Source of the DNA: Gymnopus androsaceus JB14
Lineage: Eukaryota > Basidiomycota > Agaricomycetes > Agaricales > Omphalotaceae
Assembly: GCA_009733575.1 (NCBI GenBank)
Contig: ML769524.1
Coordinates: 62,001 to 126,000, forward strand
Length of the DNA: 64,000 nucleotides
Direction: 5' to 3'
The position numbers and the translations under genes were made by a program. Below the pieces are notes generated by a model that had not been told where the DNA came from, made no database searches, and saw only the letters and a list, made by a program, of their open reading frames with translations. Below are positions 36,751-47,765 of the stretch, piece by piece (within the stretch, counting starts at the first letter, position 1; each line of letters opens with the position of its first letter).

Positions 36751-38237
36751 CTAACGGGCATCGCAACTCCGGTTGGGCCTTCCGACTCCATCAATCCATT
36801 CAAGCACCTGCGCCCGGGCAGAACGCAAATCGTCACCATTGAACGCGGGTGCCCCACATTCAACCCATACGTCAGCGTAGGACTGTAGGGTCGTCGTTGT
36901 CCATTTGAACCATTCAAGCTGAGGATGATCGTTGACCTTCAGAATGCTCCACATTTCCTGAATTGCTTCTTCCCCACATTTCGACTCGAGCAAGTCGACA
37001 GCCTTCCTGCCAGAAATCACCTCGTTGGTAATTCTTTTCTTCCACACCCCTGTGTGGTATAGTGACTTCGCAAGGAACTGGACAGTCTCATGATAAGCTA
37101 TCGCGTGCATCACCAAATCAGGGTTTTTGTCGATCGTGGCCAGACGGCCGACAAGCAGAATGAGCTTGTTCATAGATGGGGTGTTAGGATAAGTGCCAGA
37201 CCTCACTCCATCGCTGAATGTGCGTCTAAGGGTGTCAAGCCTAGATGAGGAAGAATCTGATGTGGAAGCAGTAGCTGTGAACTCCGGATCCTTTTGAGGA
37301 ATCTCACCAGCAGGATAGAAGTGAAGACGTTCGAGGGCCGCATGGGAGAAGTGTGGGAATCCCGGGAGTGGATAGCTTGCCCCTGAAGCTACGACTGTCG
37401 GAATCTATACCGCCAGGATAGCTACGTATGATTGTATCCGTAGCCTGAGCTAAGTCACGGATGCCAATTGGTTTGGACGCTTGCAGTTGAGGAGGGGAGT
37501 TTTGGGTGAGGAAGCATGTATCGCTACCTGGGCATGAATAAATGCCATTATTCGGCTTCCCCAGGGCGGTAAAAGTGGCCAAGGTATGCCGGGAGCCTCC
37601 AAGGTGTCCAGAGGTAGATTGCGGGACAGAATATGACTCCTGTAAACGCCGAGCTGCAGCGATTGTGATCCATTTCGTACTGTTCAACCAAAAGCCTGAG
37701 TGGCAGGAGCCAAGCCAAATGATGACCCTCGCAGACTTTTGAGCACCCTTCAAGGCGGCTTCAACGTCTGCAATTGTGATCCACGATACTTCACGGGTGG
37801 TCTCGACCGTGTTGGGCTCCTTCCCGACAAACACTGCCCGTCCGTTTCCCGACCATGAGAACAGAAAGCGATGAAAAGGGTATCATTCGCTCTGAGATCT
37901 TTTGAGCAGGTGCGAAGCTCCCTGAGGAACTCGTCTTTCAGCCGAGAGGACTGGGGAATAACAGTGGTAATTTGGGCTTCTGGAAGAGGAATTACAATGC
38001 GAGGTGATCCAGGGAAACCGAGAACGAGCCCTCGTTCAGTATCTGTTATGGGACGAGGCGTATAAAATTCAATGTTTGTCCGGTTGTCTTCATTGGTGTC
38101 GACCGCCCAGAGAATTTTGCAGCATCTACCAACATACAGTCATCTTCGGATGAACCGAGGAACACTCTGGCATATACCGACGGCGGCGACATGACGAGAG
38201 CGAGAGAGAACACAAAGAGCTTATAGTTAGGGGCCAT
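36751..38237 (-). pseudogene. secreted caspase-like (clan CD) protein, frame-broken or mis-spliced model
   Basis: ATG at 38237 starts a signal peptide (MAPNYKLFVFSLALVMSPP). The body reads in three frames: TERGLVLGFPGSPRIVIP and LFIAFCSHGRE, then VFVGKEPNTVETT and IIWLGSCHSGFWLNSTKW, then PGFPHFSHAALERLHFYP to the stop at 36751. CSHG and SCHSG have the His and Cys expected of the caspase/metacaspase-type dyad; the following ESYSVPQSTSGHLGGS resembles mushroom proteins of this type that I recall only as hypothetical. The frame changes (near 38130, 37830 and 37385) do not all coincide with clear introns, so either the gene is broken or introns are unresolved. The C-terminal 150 residues have no known domain. 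Confidence 0.5.
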
Positions 38238-38891
38238 GGGCGGACCGGCGCTTATTTGATTATTAATGCGAGTCTATTATATCATAAATGTGCAGAGGAG
38301 AGAACGTACTGAGGCCGAGGTTGGCGCCACCAGTATTGAAACTTAGAATTCCAAGACAGATGTTTGAAATTTCCAGGCCTGGGCCTATAATACATGTAAG
38401 TAATCGATTAATCTCTTGATAGGAAGACGAAAATGCTCTCATGCGGTAGCTTGTCAACATGGCGGAAGGGAAGCAAGAGAAGGATAAGCAGCGGTCATTG
38501 ATACGAATATTCGAACTGGCATGCCATGACGCGACCATCTGCGAGGGAGCCTTCAAGATCTACGTGCAGCACTGTCGCCCCTCCCAGTGTCCGTAACCTT
38601 GCAAAACGCTCCTCAAAAAAGAACTAGCCTCCTCAGAACTTGCCTCAGGGTTCGCATGTTCTAGAAGATGGGGGTCACAGCAGACACAGCTAGAGCAGCA
38701 TGAAGTGATTTATGATCAAGCACTACAACCAATTTCTGACTTGTAACCAAGGACATCTGTAAAGGACGCGAAATCCCACTGTCCACGTACTTCGTGGCGA
38801 AGCAATAACAGCTGACGCGCCCCAAGCCTCCGATCCTTTGTTGCGAACCGCGCTCAGGGATATTACAGCCTACACGCTATCAAATTTATTA
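38238..38891. other. intergenic stretch
   Basis: A minus-strand frame at 38263-38556 has no recognisable family, though its end near 38310 resembles sequence near 34720. Otherwise nothing seen. Confidence 0.4.
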
Positions 38892-41409
38892 CTATTTCGA
38901 AGGTGTGTCAGGATAAAGCTAGAAAACGATAGTACGTCAACAAAGGGAGAAACTATGCACGTTGTAGACAAACCTTTCCCGGATTTAGCAAATTCAAAGG
39001 ATCGACCGCCTTCTTTATGCTTTTCATCAAGTCGACCGTTCCTTGTCCAAGTTCTTCCACAAGGTATTCTGCAGTTCGGATACGCGTTTAGCAAATGACT
39101 GGAAAAACAAGGTAGAAACCAACCTCTCTTCCCAATCCCCACTCCATGCTCACCAGTGCATGTACCGTCAAGGTCCAATGCTCGATGAACTAGTCTATGC
39201 ACAGCGTCGGTCACTTTGGGGAGCTCTTCATCGTTCTCGAAAAGAATCAGAGCGTGGAAATTGCCATCTCCTACATGGCTATTTTTTTGGGTGAATAAGA
39301 GATCAATCTACTCATAGGACACGTTGAGCAGCTTACCCGACGATGGTACTCCGCAGCCCAGCTTCAGCGAGATCCTTCTTCGTTCCATACACCAGCTCAG
39401 GAAGCTTCGAAACTGGCACACTATGATTATAAAATTATGAACGATCAAAATGCTTCTTGGACCAACTATAAATCTACAAACCAAACATCCGTAGTCCAAC
39501 ACCTCTTCCCCGGATTCGCACCCATCGTCGAAGTAAGAGCATGTTTCCGGTTCTGCCACAGGTCCTCCGCTTCTTGGTCCGTGCTTGCAAACTCGAAACG
39601 GTCACTGCCGTGTTTCTTGACGATGGATTGAACTGTTTTGGCTGTGAGCTTGATCGCTGGGTCGTCGCCTTGGATCTTGAAGAATAATGTGTCACGGACG
39701 GGGTAGGGTTTTGTGCTGATACCGGCGACATTGATAGCTTCCATCACTGGAGGATACGGATGGTGAAAATGCCGTTTTAGCAATGAGATTCAAGACATAC
39801 TGCGATCGTCAAGCAATTCCACACATTCTAAGGTTAGGTCAGGTCAGGCACTAGTGAGGGTGGAGGAATGTTTACGCACGTATATGGGCTCCATATGGAC
39901 TATTCAAGATATCCTGTACCGCATTGACGGCTTGTTCAACATTTTTAAACTGTGCCATGGCGACTTTCGTCGGTAGACGAGGTGCTAGACGGAGAGTTGC
40001 TTCCGTAACGATGCCGAGGGTTCCCTCAGCTCCGATAAAGAGTTTGGTCGTATCGAATCCTGCAGAGGATTTACGTGCTCGTCTTCGTGTTTTTATGACT
40101 TCACCGTTGGGGAGGACTACTGTCTGCGATGTATTAGTGTAATGAAGGGAACGCCCGCAAAAAAAGATTACCGCACCAAGTTTAAAAACCATTCAGCTTT
40201 GGCGGTACCGTATCTTACGGCGTTTGCTAAAAGGGTTCATGGTTGAGAGAATGAAAGCAAGGGGGATGGAGGAAACTTACTGCCACTGCATCCAGTCCCA
40301 ACCATTCCGCCGATCGTCTAAGTTCATTTTCAGCTAGTGTAGGAAGGCGGCCAAAGGACGGACTCACAGCTCCGGGACCGGGATCAAGCTGGACGTTCTC
40401 AGGTAAACCAGTTGTAGCGAGGGCTATACAAAGGACTCACAGGGAAGAATAATGGAATACCCTTTTCCTTGAGTGTCAGATTGATATCCTCCCATTGAGC
40501 TCCAGACTGGCAGACAAGGTCCGAATCATCCTCTATTTCGACGAAGATGAGTTGCGTATAGTTAACCAAAAATCGAATGTACATGCTTACCGTGTATTTC
40601 CAGAATCTTGTCCATACCTATAACGAGTTTTCTTTAATTCATCGGGTATTTCGGCCTCGAAATTAGTTCATACTTACCCGACATATCAATGCAGATGCTT
40701 CCCGGAGCAATCTAAGAGCGCTATTAGAGCCTTATCGTCATCGTATGATCGTAGCATACCCCGGAAAAGTGCCCTTCTTTAATGGAGATTAAGGATAAAA
40801 GTCGCCATATTGACATGGAATAGTAGACTCACCTAAAGAAGTTGCTCCAGAGTAGACAACCATCGGCATTCTACATTCTGTGGCAATTTTGACAATAGTG
40901 ACGACATCTTCCGTGCTCATAGGTTTGACCTAGCAGAAAGTCTGGAAATTCTCGCCTTGAATCAAAGAATATGGACGCACGACGACGGCATGAGGTGAAG
41001 CAGGATGATACGAGTTGTCCGATGAGCCATGTTCTCGCAAAACATCGGAATTGGTCGAAACGCGGTCCTCCTCTGGAAATGCAGCCCTCAGTTTTTCGAT
41101 AGCGACCTTGATCTCTGTGTGGGATGCGTATCCTGTTTGAGAGGAAAACAAAGCTGAATCAACGTAGTTTGTCGCCACGATAATGCCTATTGCGTAGGCG
41201 AGACTCTGAAGAAATGTGCGCGTTTGCCAGGAGCCCGGAAAAGATTTCGACCACGGGGAGTATCGTGTAACAGCACCAAGTTTCGAAGTTGGACCTGGAG
41301 GAGGGGGAAGAGGTCGACGCGGAGGCACAGCTTGGTTGTTAAAACCCGGAATCTGGCCTGGCTTGGTCGCAAAATAGCGGCGCAAGGGCCTCAGTATTGA
41401 GGACGACAT
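38892..41409 (-). CDS. DLD1: D-lactate dehydrogenase (cytochrome), mitochondrial
   Basis: FAD enzyme that oxidises D-lactate to pyruvate and passes electrons to cytochrome c in mitochondria. ATG at 41409 starts an Arg-rich, acid-free leader ([18 protein letters not shown]), a mitochondrial presequence, followed by a hydrophobic segment. FAD-binding blocks are [48 protein letters not shown]-like and [17 protein letters not shown]. The C-terminal oxidase domain includes [15 protein letters not shown] and [18 protein letters not shown]. The last exons join as [10 protein letters not shown] and LYPDTPSK, stop at 38892-38894. Two exons are very short: 40776-40760 (17 nt, completing SLEGHFSG) and 40617-40591 (27 nt, GMDKILEIH). 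No lesion found. Part of it is copied at 34880-35405. Confidence 0.9.
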
Positions 41410-41470
41410 CGCGGGAGAAGGGAAGGAAGGATTTAGGCGCTCAATAATTCATACTCTAATCGGAACAATA
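41410..41470. promoter_or_regulatory. 61-bp divergent promoter, DLD1 / unknown small gene
   Basis: Only 61 bp lie between the divergent ATGs at 41409 (minus) and 41471 (plus), so the promoters must overlap each other's transcripts or share elements. No named motif recognised. Confidence 0.4.
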
Positions 41471-41942
41471 ATGGTCTACAAACGCTATTCCTCCTACTAC
41501 TCTCGTCGAGTTGTTGTAATCCCAAGCATCTTTCTCTTCATACTCTTGATACAACACATCTTTTTAGCCAATTTCCAACAGAAAACTCGCACTGAAAAGG
41601 CACGAAACAATTCCAATTCTGGGCCAGTGGAAGGAGATTAGACGAGAATTAGGCTTGCCTATTTTATCAGACGAAATCATTGCAATATCTGCACACGCTG
41701 CTCTACAGTATCCTCAGAGTCGTTCCTTGTCGCCGTCGCGCTTTTTCAAGCGCAGCCTCAGCACTCAATCCGAGTCGCAATCGAACGCTTTACCGGAATT
41801 ATTCTTTGCACCAGACGCGTTGGAGGAGCAGAAAGTCTCGTATGAAGAGATGAAAAGGTCGCTGGATCAGATTGTTTTGGGCGAGCAGGAAAAAAGGAAT
41901 CACGGTCGAAAGAATGGTCTCAAGAAGCTGAATGCTGAATAG
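41471..41942 (+). CDS. small hypothetical protein, one intron
   Basis: ATG at 41471 gives MVYKRYSSYYSRRVV. An intron from GTAATCCC to TTTTTAG, about 50 nt, joins in phase to PISNRKLALKRHETIPILG, then QWKEIRRELGLPILSDEII and a Ser-rich stretch, ending GRKNGLKKLNAE at 41942. About 140 residues, basic at the start and helical in the middle (VSYEEMKRSLDQIVLGEQ). I do not recognise a family. Support comes from a clean splice join, sensible composition and tight head-to-head spacing with DLD1. Confidence 0.55.
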
Positions 41943-42146
41943 AAGTCGAAGGACTGGGATTGTATCATTATCACTGGAATTTGTATGTTTCTTCACAAAG
42001 TGTTGTACATTCGGAAATGTATTCTCTCAGCTCTGAACGACTTCGTTGAACCAACGTTGAACCGCGTCGCGTGAATCGGCCGAAAGTTCCAAGGCGGCGC
42101 TTATTTCTGCTCTTGACTCCACCTTCATCTTGCTTTTCATTCAGAT

Positions 42147-42850
42147 ATGCCTGGAGACATATTCAACCCCAATCCCATCGTTTTTCGATCATCCACGAAA
42201 TCATCTGCCTCCTCTCGTCAACTCTTGGCTGCCAAAAAATCACTATGGATGAATGAGCCCAGTGAACGATCTCAGGGAGAAGAAATGGATGAAGACAACG
42301 AGGAAGAGCTGATAGACCAGGATGAGATTTTCGGTGACGCGATTCCTTCGCTTTGCTAAGATATACTTCGAAATAACTCTATCAAAGAACTCATCAGACA
42401 CATCTACGACCCCGAGCACCCAAATACACTGGAAGACTTGCATGTCGTTTCTGCACCTCAGATTGACATTACTGGGAATTGCGTCAAGGTGGAATTTACA
42501 CCTACTGTACCGCACTGTGGATTGTCTACTCTTATAGGTGAACGAATCTCTCAAGTTTCGGACAACGCTATTGGTTCTTACTGCCATTCGTTACGCTAGG
42601 CCTGTCCATCCGCGTTCGGCTAATTAGAAGCCTACCAACTCGATTCAAACTAGATATTATGGTCAAACCTGGCTCTCATCAGAGCGAACATGCAGGTAAG
42701 AGTTGAGCAGTGTCCTGATACTAACGTTCTCATTCTCGAAACATAGTTAACAAGCAATTGAATGACAAGGAACGAGTCGCTGCTGCATTGGAGAACCCTG
42801 CAGCTAGTGAAAACGGTCGAAGAGTGTCTTACTGGGAGGGAGTAGGCTGA
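42147..42850 (+). CDS. CIA2: CIA2 / FAM96B (MIP18), cytosolic Fe-S assembly targeting factor
   Basis: Component of the cytosolic iron-sulfur targeting complex (with CIA1 and MMS19) that delivers clusters to DNA-metabolism enzymes. ATG at 42147 gives [13 protein letters not shown]. After an intron, [20 protein letters not shown] carries the DUF59 core, then [17 protein letters not shown] with the reactive Cys, [19 protein letters not shown], and [20 protein letters not shown]. Three introns join in phase. The C-terminus as read is [18 protein letters not shown]. The other frame at the same place reads [13 protein letters not shown] and stop, which is what the family normally has (a VVEQC-like tail). 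One extra G near 42800 would explain it. It is 3' of the small unknown gene, same direction. Confidence 0.88.
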
Positions 42851-43642
42851 CTGTACGATGCGGGCGTGTATGATAGAAGATGATGACTCGGAATCGATGT
42901 AATTTTGTCGGAAAGACCGTGTCGCGACGCGGACAGAAAGAAGGCGTGTCATAAAAAGATACAATTCAGGGCGACCGTCTGGTTGGATGCCGACTCTCAA
43001 CCAGAACCCCACACCGTCAGAACATCGAGCATCTCTAGGTACCCGGTCTTTTCCAGTCACCAGATGTTTTCCAAAAGGTTGTCGGATTAACTTGGTGGTC
43101 ATCTAGGTTATCATGCGCTGATAAAATTATGATAAAAGTTCCTAGGTATAGTATAGTAAGTTCAAACAGGCGTATTTTTGCGAGTTCTCAGGTGACAGTA
43201 TAGTCTTGGCGTCGGTCAAAGCTGGAAATCACAGGCTATATCAGGTCTTGGCGTAGACTAGTGGCCAAAGCCCGGCTAAAACCATTTTCAACGCCGTGTA
43301 CATGTTCAGCACCCATGGCTAGCTTTAGCAACGCATGCTTTCCTTTCTGTATTAACTCCATGGCTCACTGTCACTGTTCAAAGTTCTTAGAAACAGCCGA
43401 AATTGTCAATCCCCTACAACACAAACTTGAAAAATGTTCAGCGCCCTCGAATGAAGCTCCTAAAAGCTCTTTCAAGACCTGCGACCACTGTGACGGGCCG
43501 AATCTCTGTTTCTCGTCGTGGAAGCAGTAGCCTCGCGATAAAACGGCCCGCCCAAATTGGCCAAGGACCAAGGTTCCATCGAAATTTATCCAGGGAATAA
43601 TAAAAGGTAACCGCCTCCCAGCATGTAAGCTATAACGAGATA
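42851..43642. other. intergenic stretch
   Basis: Short open frames on both strands (for example 43261-43530) with no recognisable family. I see no repeat or RNA gene. Likely CIA2 3' flank and GH28 promoter. Confidence 0.45.
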
Positions 43643-45903
43643 TGCTGTCTCTTTACTTTACGGGCGCATTTCTAGTGTTGGGCCTTCAGGTCCAGAGAGC
43701 TTTTGCTTTCATCGAATGTAACGTTCTCAACTACGGTACGTTGCTGTCTTCTTCCTTATAGTAAATATTTGGATCTCAATTAAGCTCGTTTTATCCTTAG
43801 GTGCTGTTGCGGATAACTCCACCGATCTTGGACCTGCTTTGACCGCCGCATGGGAGAAGTGTGTTATCCCTCAAGTAACTACCACCGTGGCCGATAATGT
43901 GCTCCTCTACGTTCCTGCGGGGACTACCGGCTCGCGTGAGCTTTTAGGTTTACCTACTCTGCGAATACTCTTGAGACTAAGCTTTGTGTGTATTCCTAGA
44001 TCCACTGTGACATTTAATGACGCCGCGAACTGGAATTTACACATTGCTGGAAATATCTACCTGCCATTCAACCCGGATTTGACCGGAACTATGATCACCT
44101 TTGAGGTCAGTGCTTTCATTCGTCTACTGGAGCATTGGATCAGCTTCAACCTTTTCAGAATTGTCAAAACATTCTTTTCAATGGACCGGGTGCCATCTAT
44201 GGTGAGAGTTTATTATCTCGGACTCATGCTTAGGAAGAGATATTCCAACACTCTACTTCACAGGTAACGGTTACCTGGTACCGTCCGAATGGAGACTGTA
44301 CGTCTTTTCAAGTTCCTTTTCTTGTCCTTTTCATCCTGACCGAAAAATGTAGCTCACAATGTACCCCAGTCGCCCACGTCTCATCCGTTTCCAAACCTGC
44401 AACAAGTACGAGCCAAGTTACATCCCATACAGAACTAATGCCGATAATCGTGATTGCCATTAGCATTGAGATCACTGAGATTACACTCTATAATTCACCC
44501 CAGTTCCACGTCACAATCATTGGTGAGTATTATTACATCGATCCCGCTTATGCATGTTGTACTAACGGAGCGCTAGGGAATAAGTCTGTACCTTCAAATC
44601 ATTTCATTGACTACATTCTAATAACTTGCTCAGCAACAAAGCACACGATATGGCGATCCATGCCGATCATATTGGTCCGTTAGTTTGACTTCTACTTATC
44701 TCTCCTGCCTCTCATTTCCATGCAAACTCGTAGGTGAGACAGACGGGTTTGATATTAGTGGTAACAACAATCAAGTGTATTCTGTTACGGTCGAGGTGAG
44801 CCTTCTTCCCTTCTTTGCTATAATCTATTCTGATTGATTTGAATATTGTAGAACGGAGGTATGCACCCATTCTTGCTCGTAGTATCTTCCGTTAACACCG
44901 TGCAGACGAGTGCGTTACAGTCAAGACCCCAACCAATGTTAGTACCTTATCAAGCCTCTATACACCGATTGACCATCGCAACAGGGTTTCTTTGCCACGG
45001 ATATTACTTGCTTGTGGACTGCTGGTAAGCGTAATGCTTCCTGGCAAGACCAAGCATAACCTGTGAATATAGGATGCAACATTGGATCTTTCGGCTCTGG
45101 TGCAGTTCAACGTTGACGTTCAAGTAGGCTTGAGTTGTTATCCTCCAATTTAAACACTTGATGGTTTTTTAGAACGTCTTCTACAGCGATGTATCAATTT
45201 CGAACTCTGATGCCGGTGTCATGATCAAGAGTTACCCCAATTGTCAAGGAACTGTGAAGAATATCACATATACTGGCTTCACCCTTGTAAGTTTGCCAAT
45301 GGTCCATGTATGAATCTTTCGCTGAAAAATCACTTGCAGGATGCTGCGGCTTATCCCATCTGTAAGGATCAAGTTCTTGAATACCTGATATACACTGTGT
45401 ATTCATATGATTCTTCACTATAGACATTAGCGCATTCTGGGAGGTATGCCCCCTCTTTTTTCTGCGTTCTTGAAGACTCGGCTTAAAATTTACCAGGGCG
45501 GAACCACTGATACCGGCACCTTGTCAGTCACCGACGTGACATTCGAAAACTTCAAGGTGAGTACTTTTGGTGTCCAAATCCCAATAGTGGTTCATCCGGC
45601 CTACAGGGAACCGGGACACCCACTCGTCCAGCTGTGCTTTTGGACTGTAATAAGGCTACTCCGTGCAAGGAAATCACAGTAAGCTCAATGCAAAAATGTT
45701 TTTCGCTATTCCTCTCACCAGAATTACACACAGTTCACCAATATTGATATCACTAATACCAAAGCGAACCAGTACACCAATGCTTGTGGCGCTGGGGTGT
45801 CCGGTTTGAATGGTTGTTAAATTTTCAATTACAATTAATGTAGCCATTGCTACGCGCTGAACATTGAACGTGTATGTCTTGGAACCCGCATGGCGGTATG
45901 AAA
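43643..45903 (+). CDS. GH28 pectinase, rhamnogalacturonan-hydrolase type
   Basis: Secreted right-handed beta-helix enzyme that cuts rhamnogalacturonan or a related pectin backbone. ATG at 43643 begins a signal peptide (MLSLYFTGAFLVLGLQV). Blocks in order: LNYGAVADNSTDLGPALT, NCQNILFNGPGAIYGNGYL, LYNSPQFHVTIIG, KAHDMAIHADHIGETDGFD, NGDECVTVKTPTNGFFA, CNIGSFGSGA, SDAGVMIKSYPNCQGTVKN and FTNIDITNT. The pattern DECVTVK, GC-x-GS-x-G and MIKS matches rhamnogalacturonases rather than polygalacturonases (DD, GHG, RIK). Many introns; two exons appear to be 7 nt (44577-44583 and 44852-44858). One join, after PAGTTGS near 43935, is out of phase by one base. The 3' end is uncertain: the last exon lies near 45841-45903. 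Confidence 0.8.
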
Positions 45904-46765
45904 CCATATTTTAACATGTGCTGTAGTTGTATCTCGGACTTGGGGACAGATAGTGAGTTTACACAAGTTGCATGTAGCAGTTGAACTCATTTGATCCTCC
46001 GGCTTGAGCTTGGGCTTGGGCTTATTTTTTTTCACCACGGCAAGTCTTGTAATTTTGCTAAATTTCAACATGAGCAAAACCTGGGTGGTCTCCAGAGATC
46101 TCCAGAGTGCCTGTAGCTTCTGGAGCAGCTGGAGCAAGGTTACCTATTCCAGAGACCAATATAAACCTCTGGAGACCTCCAGAGAGCTATTCAATCAAGT
46201 TCACATGTCGTGTAACCATGCATTAATAATAGAAATTTTATATTCATCATTTTTATGTACTGTGACAATATTTAGGTGCACTGCAGCAGTTATTATTATG
46301 TAGTAGTAATAAGTGGCAAGTACTGGACAAGACAAGTTCATCTTTGTTGAAAGTTGAAAGCCCATGCATTTTATATCACTTCCTGATAGTTTACAGCATT
46401 GTTGATGACACAAGGAGTTGCTGATGGCAACCATCAATATGTTGAGGGCACTTGAGGCCATCATTTTTGGTGCTACTCTGGCTGATAGCCAGACTAGCTC
46501 TAAAAAAGGAAAGACCAATCATTCTCAAAGTACCATCAATTGGCAACTACAGCTTTGTTCTCTCCAGAGTCTCCAGAGTCTCCAGAGCTCTCCAGAGCTC
46601 TCTGGAGACTTATTCAATTCTCTGGAAGCTCCAGCAGCTCCAGCGAAAATACAGGTTTTGCTGATATGGGCTTGGAGCTACCACTGGGATTGCCAGGAGT
46701 CTGAGGCTTGGGCATCATCATAGAGAGCCAGTATACACAAGTTCGGTTTGCCTCATCACCAAGCT

Positions 46766-46877
46766 ACCCTGTCTGAGCACCATCCAGGCTGGCATAGACT
46801 TTCAGGATGGCAGAAAGACAGAGTAGTATGCCAACAAGGAAGAGTACAAAGTGATGTGGATGTTTGGCAAAAAGCAT
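46766..46877 (-). pseudogene. first exon of a small secreted protein, stranded in the palindrome loop
   Basis: The minus-strand ATG at 46877 opens MLFAKHPHHFVLFLVGIL and goes on to LKVYASLDGAQ. It resembles exon 1 of the secreted protein at 51287 (HFLLFLVS, EVYASPLGALDEG), and nucleotide similarity continues a little further (GTGATGAGGC in both). The remaining exons are absent, and the fragment is bounded by the inner ends of the palindromic element. Function is lost. Confidence 0.65.
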
Positions 46878-47229
46878 TTGTAAAATAGGGTAGGATAGCA
46901 GGTTGATAGCATCAGCAAAACCTGTATTTTTGCTGGAGCTGTGGGAGCATCCAGAGAATTGAATAAGTCTCCAGAGAGCTCTGGAGAGCTCTGGAGACTC
47001 TGGAGAGAACAAAGCTGTAGTTGCCAATTGATGGCACTTTGAGAATGATTGGACTTTCCTTTTTTGGAGCTAGTCTGGCTGACAAGCTCCAAAATGATGG
47101 CCTTGAGTGCCCTCACATAATGATGGTTGCTGTCAGCAACTCCTCGTGTCATCAACAATGCCATAAACTATCAGGAAGTCATATAAAATGCATGGCTTTC
47201 AACTTTCAAGTTTTGACAAACTTGTATTT

Positions 47230-47765
47230 TTTTCTTTCTCCCTTTGTTACAATGTACTAGTTGCTGTAGGTTTCATCTTCATACGATGCTGTTTTCCAAA
47301 GCTGATTGCCACAATTTGCCAGAAATGTAGAAGCATTTGTGAAATGGAGGCAGAGAGCAGGTGTTGGAATATCAAAGGTAAATATATCTTATCAAACTAT
47401 ACATGGAATGCTTTCTCGTAGTCTCCACTTGTTTGTATCACCGTCCTGTGCACTCCACTGTTATTGTCTCGCAGACTCCACTCAGTCTCTCGCCGTATCC
47501 ACTTGCTCTCTCGCAGTACCCACTTTACTGTATGGACAGTAGCCACATATATTCACGCAGTAGCCACTTGCCCAATATATCGTTTGTACATAGGACTGTA
47601 TATAAAGCCTAGTACTATACCCTGTAATAACACCGTTGTCCCCCATCAATCTGTGTGATTGCTACTACTAAGTCCTGTGTGGACTTACTGCTGCTACTTC
47701 CTATTTAGGAACATAACTCTAATAGCAGGAAATCAAGATAAGTAGGGAAACATTGGGACTAAGAG
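47230..47765. mobile_element. extra sequence inside the right palindrome arm (possible solo LTR)
   Basis: The segment has no counterpart in the left arm, so it inserted after the palindrome formed, or was lost from the left. A TATATAAAG-like box near 47600 and short pyrimidine-rich runs give it an LTR-like look. I could not find matching direct repeats or a second LTR, so its identity is tentative. Confidence 0.35.

Noticed and set aside
38263..38556. 97-codon minus-strand frame
   Set aside because: No family; part resembles sequence near 34720, suggesting shared non-coding or decayed DNA rather than a gene.
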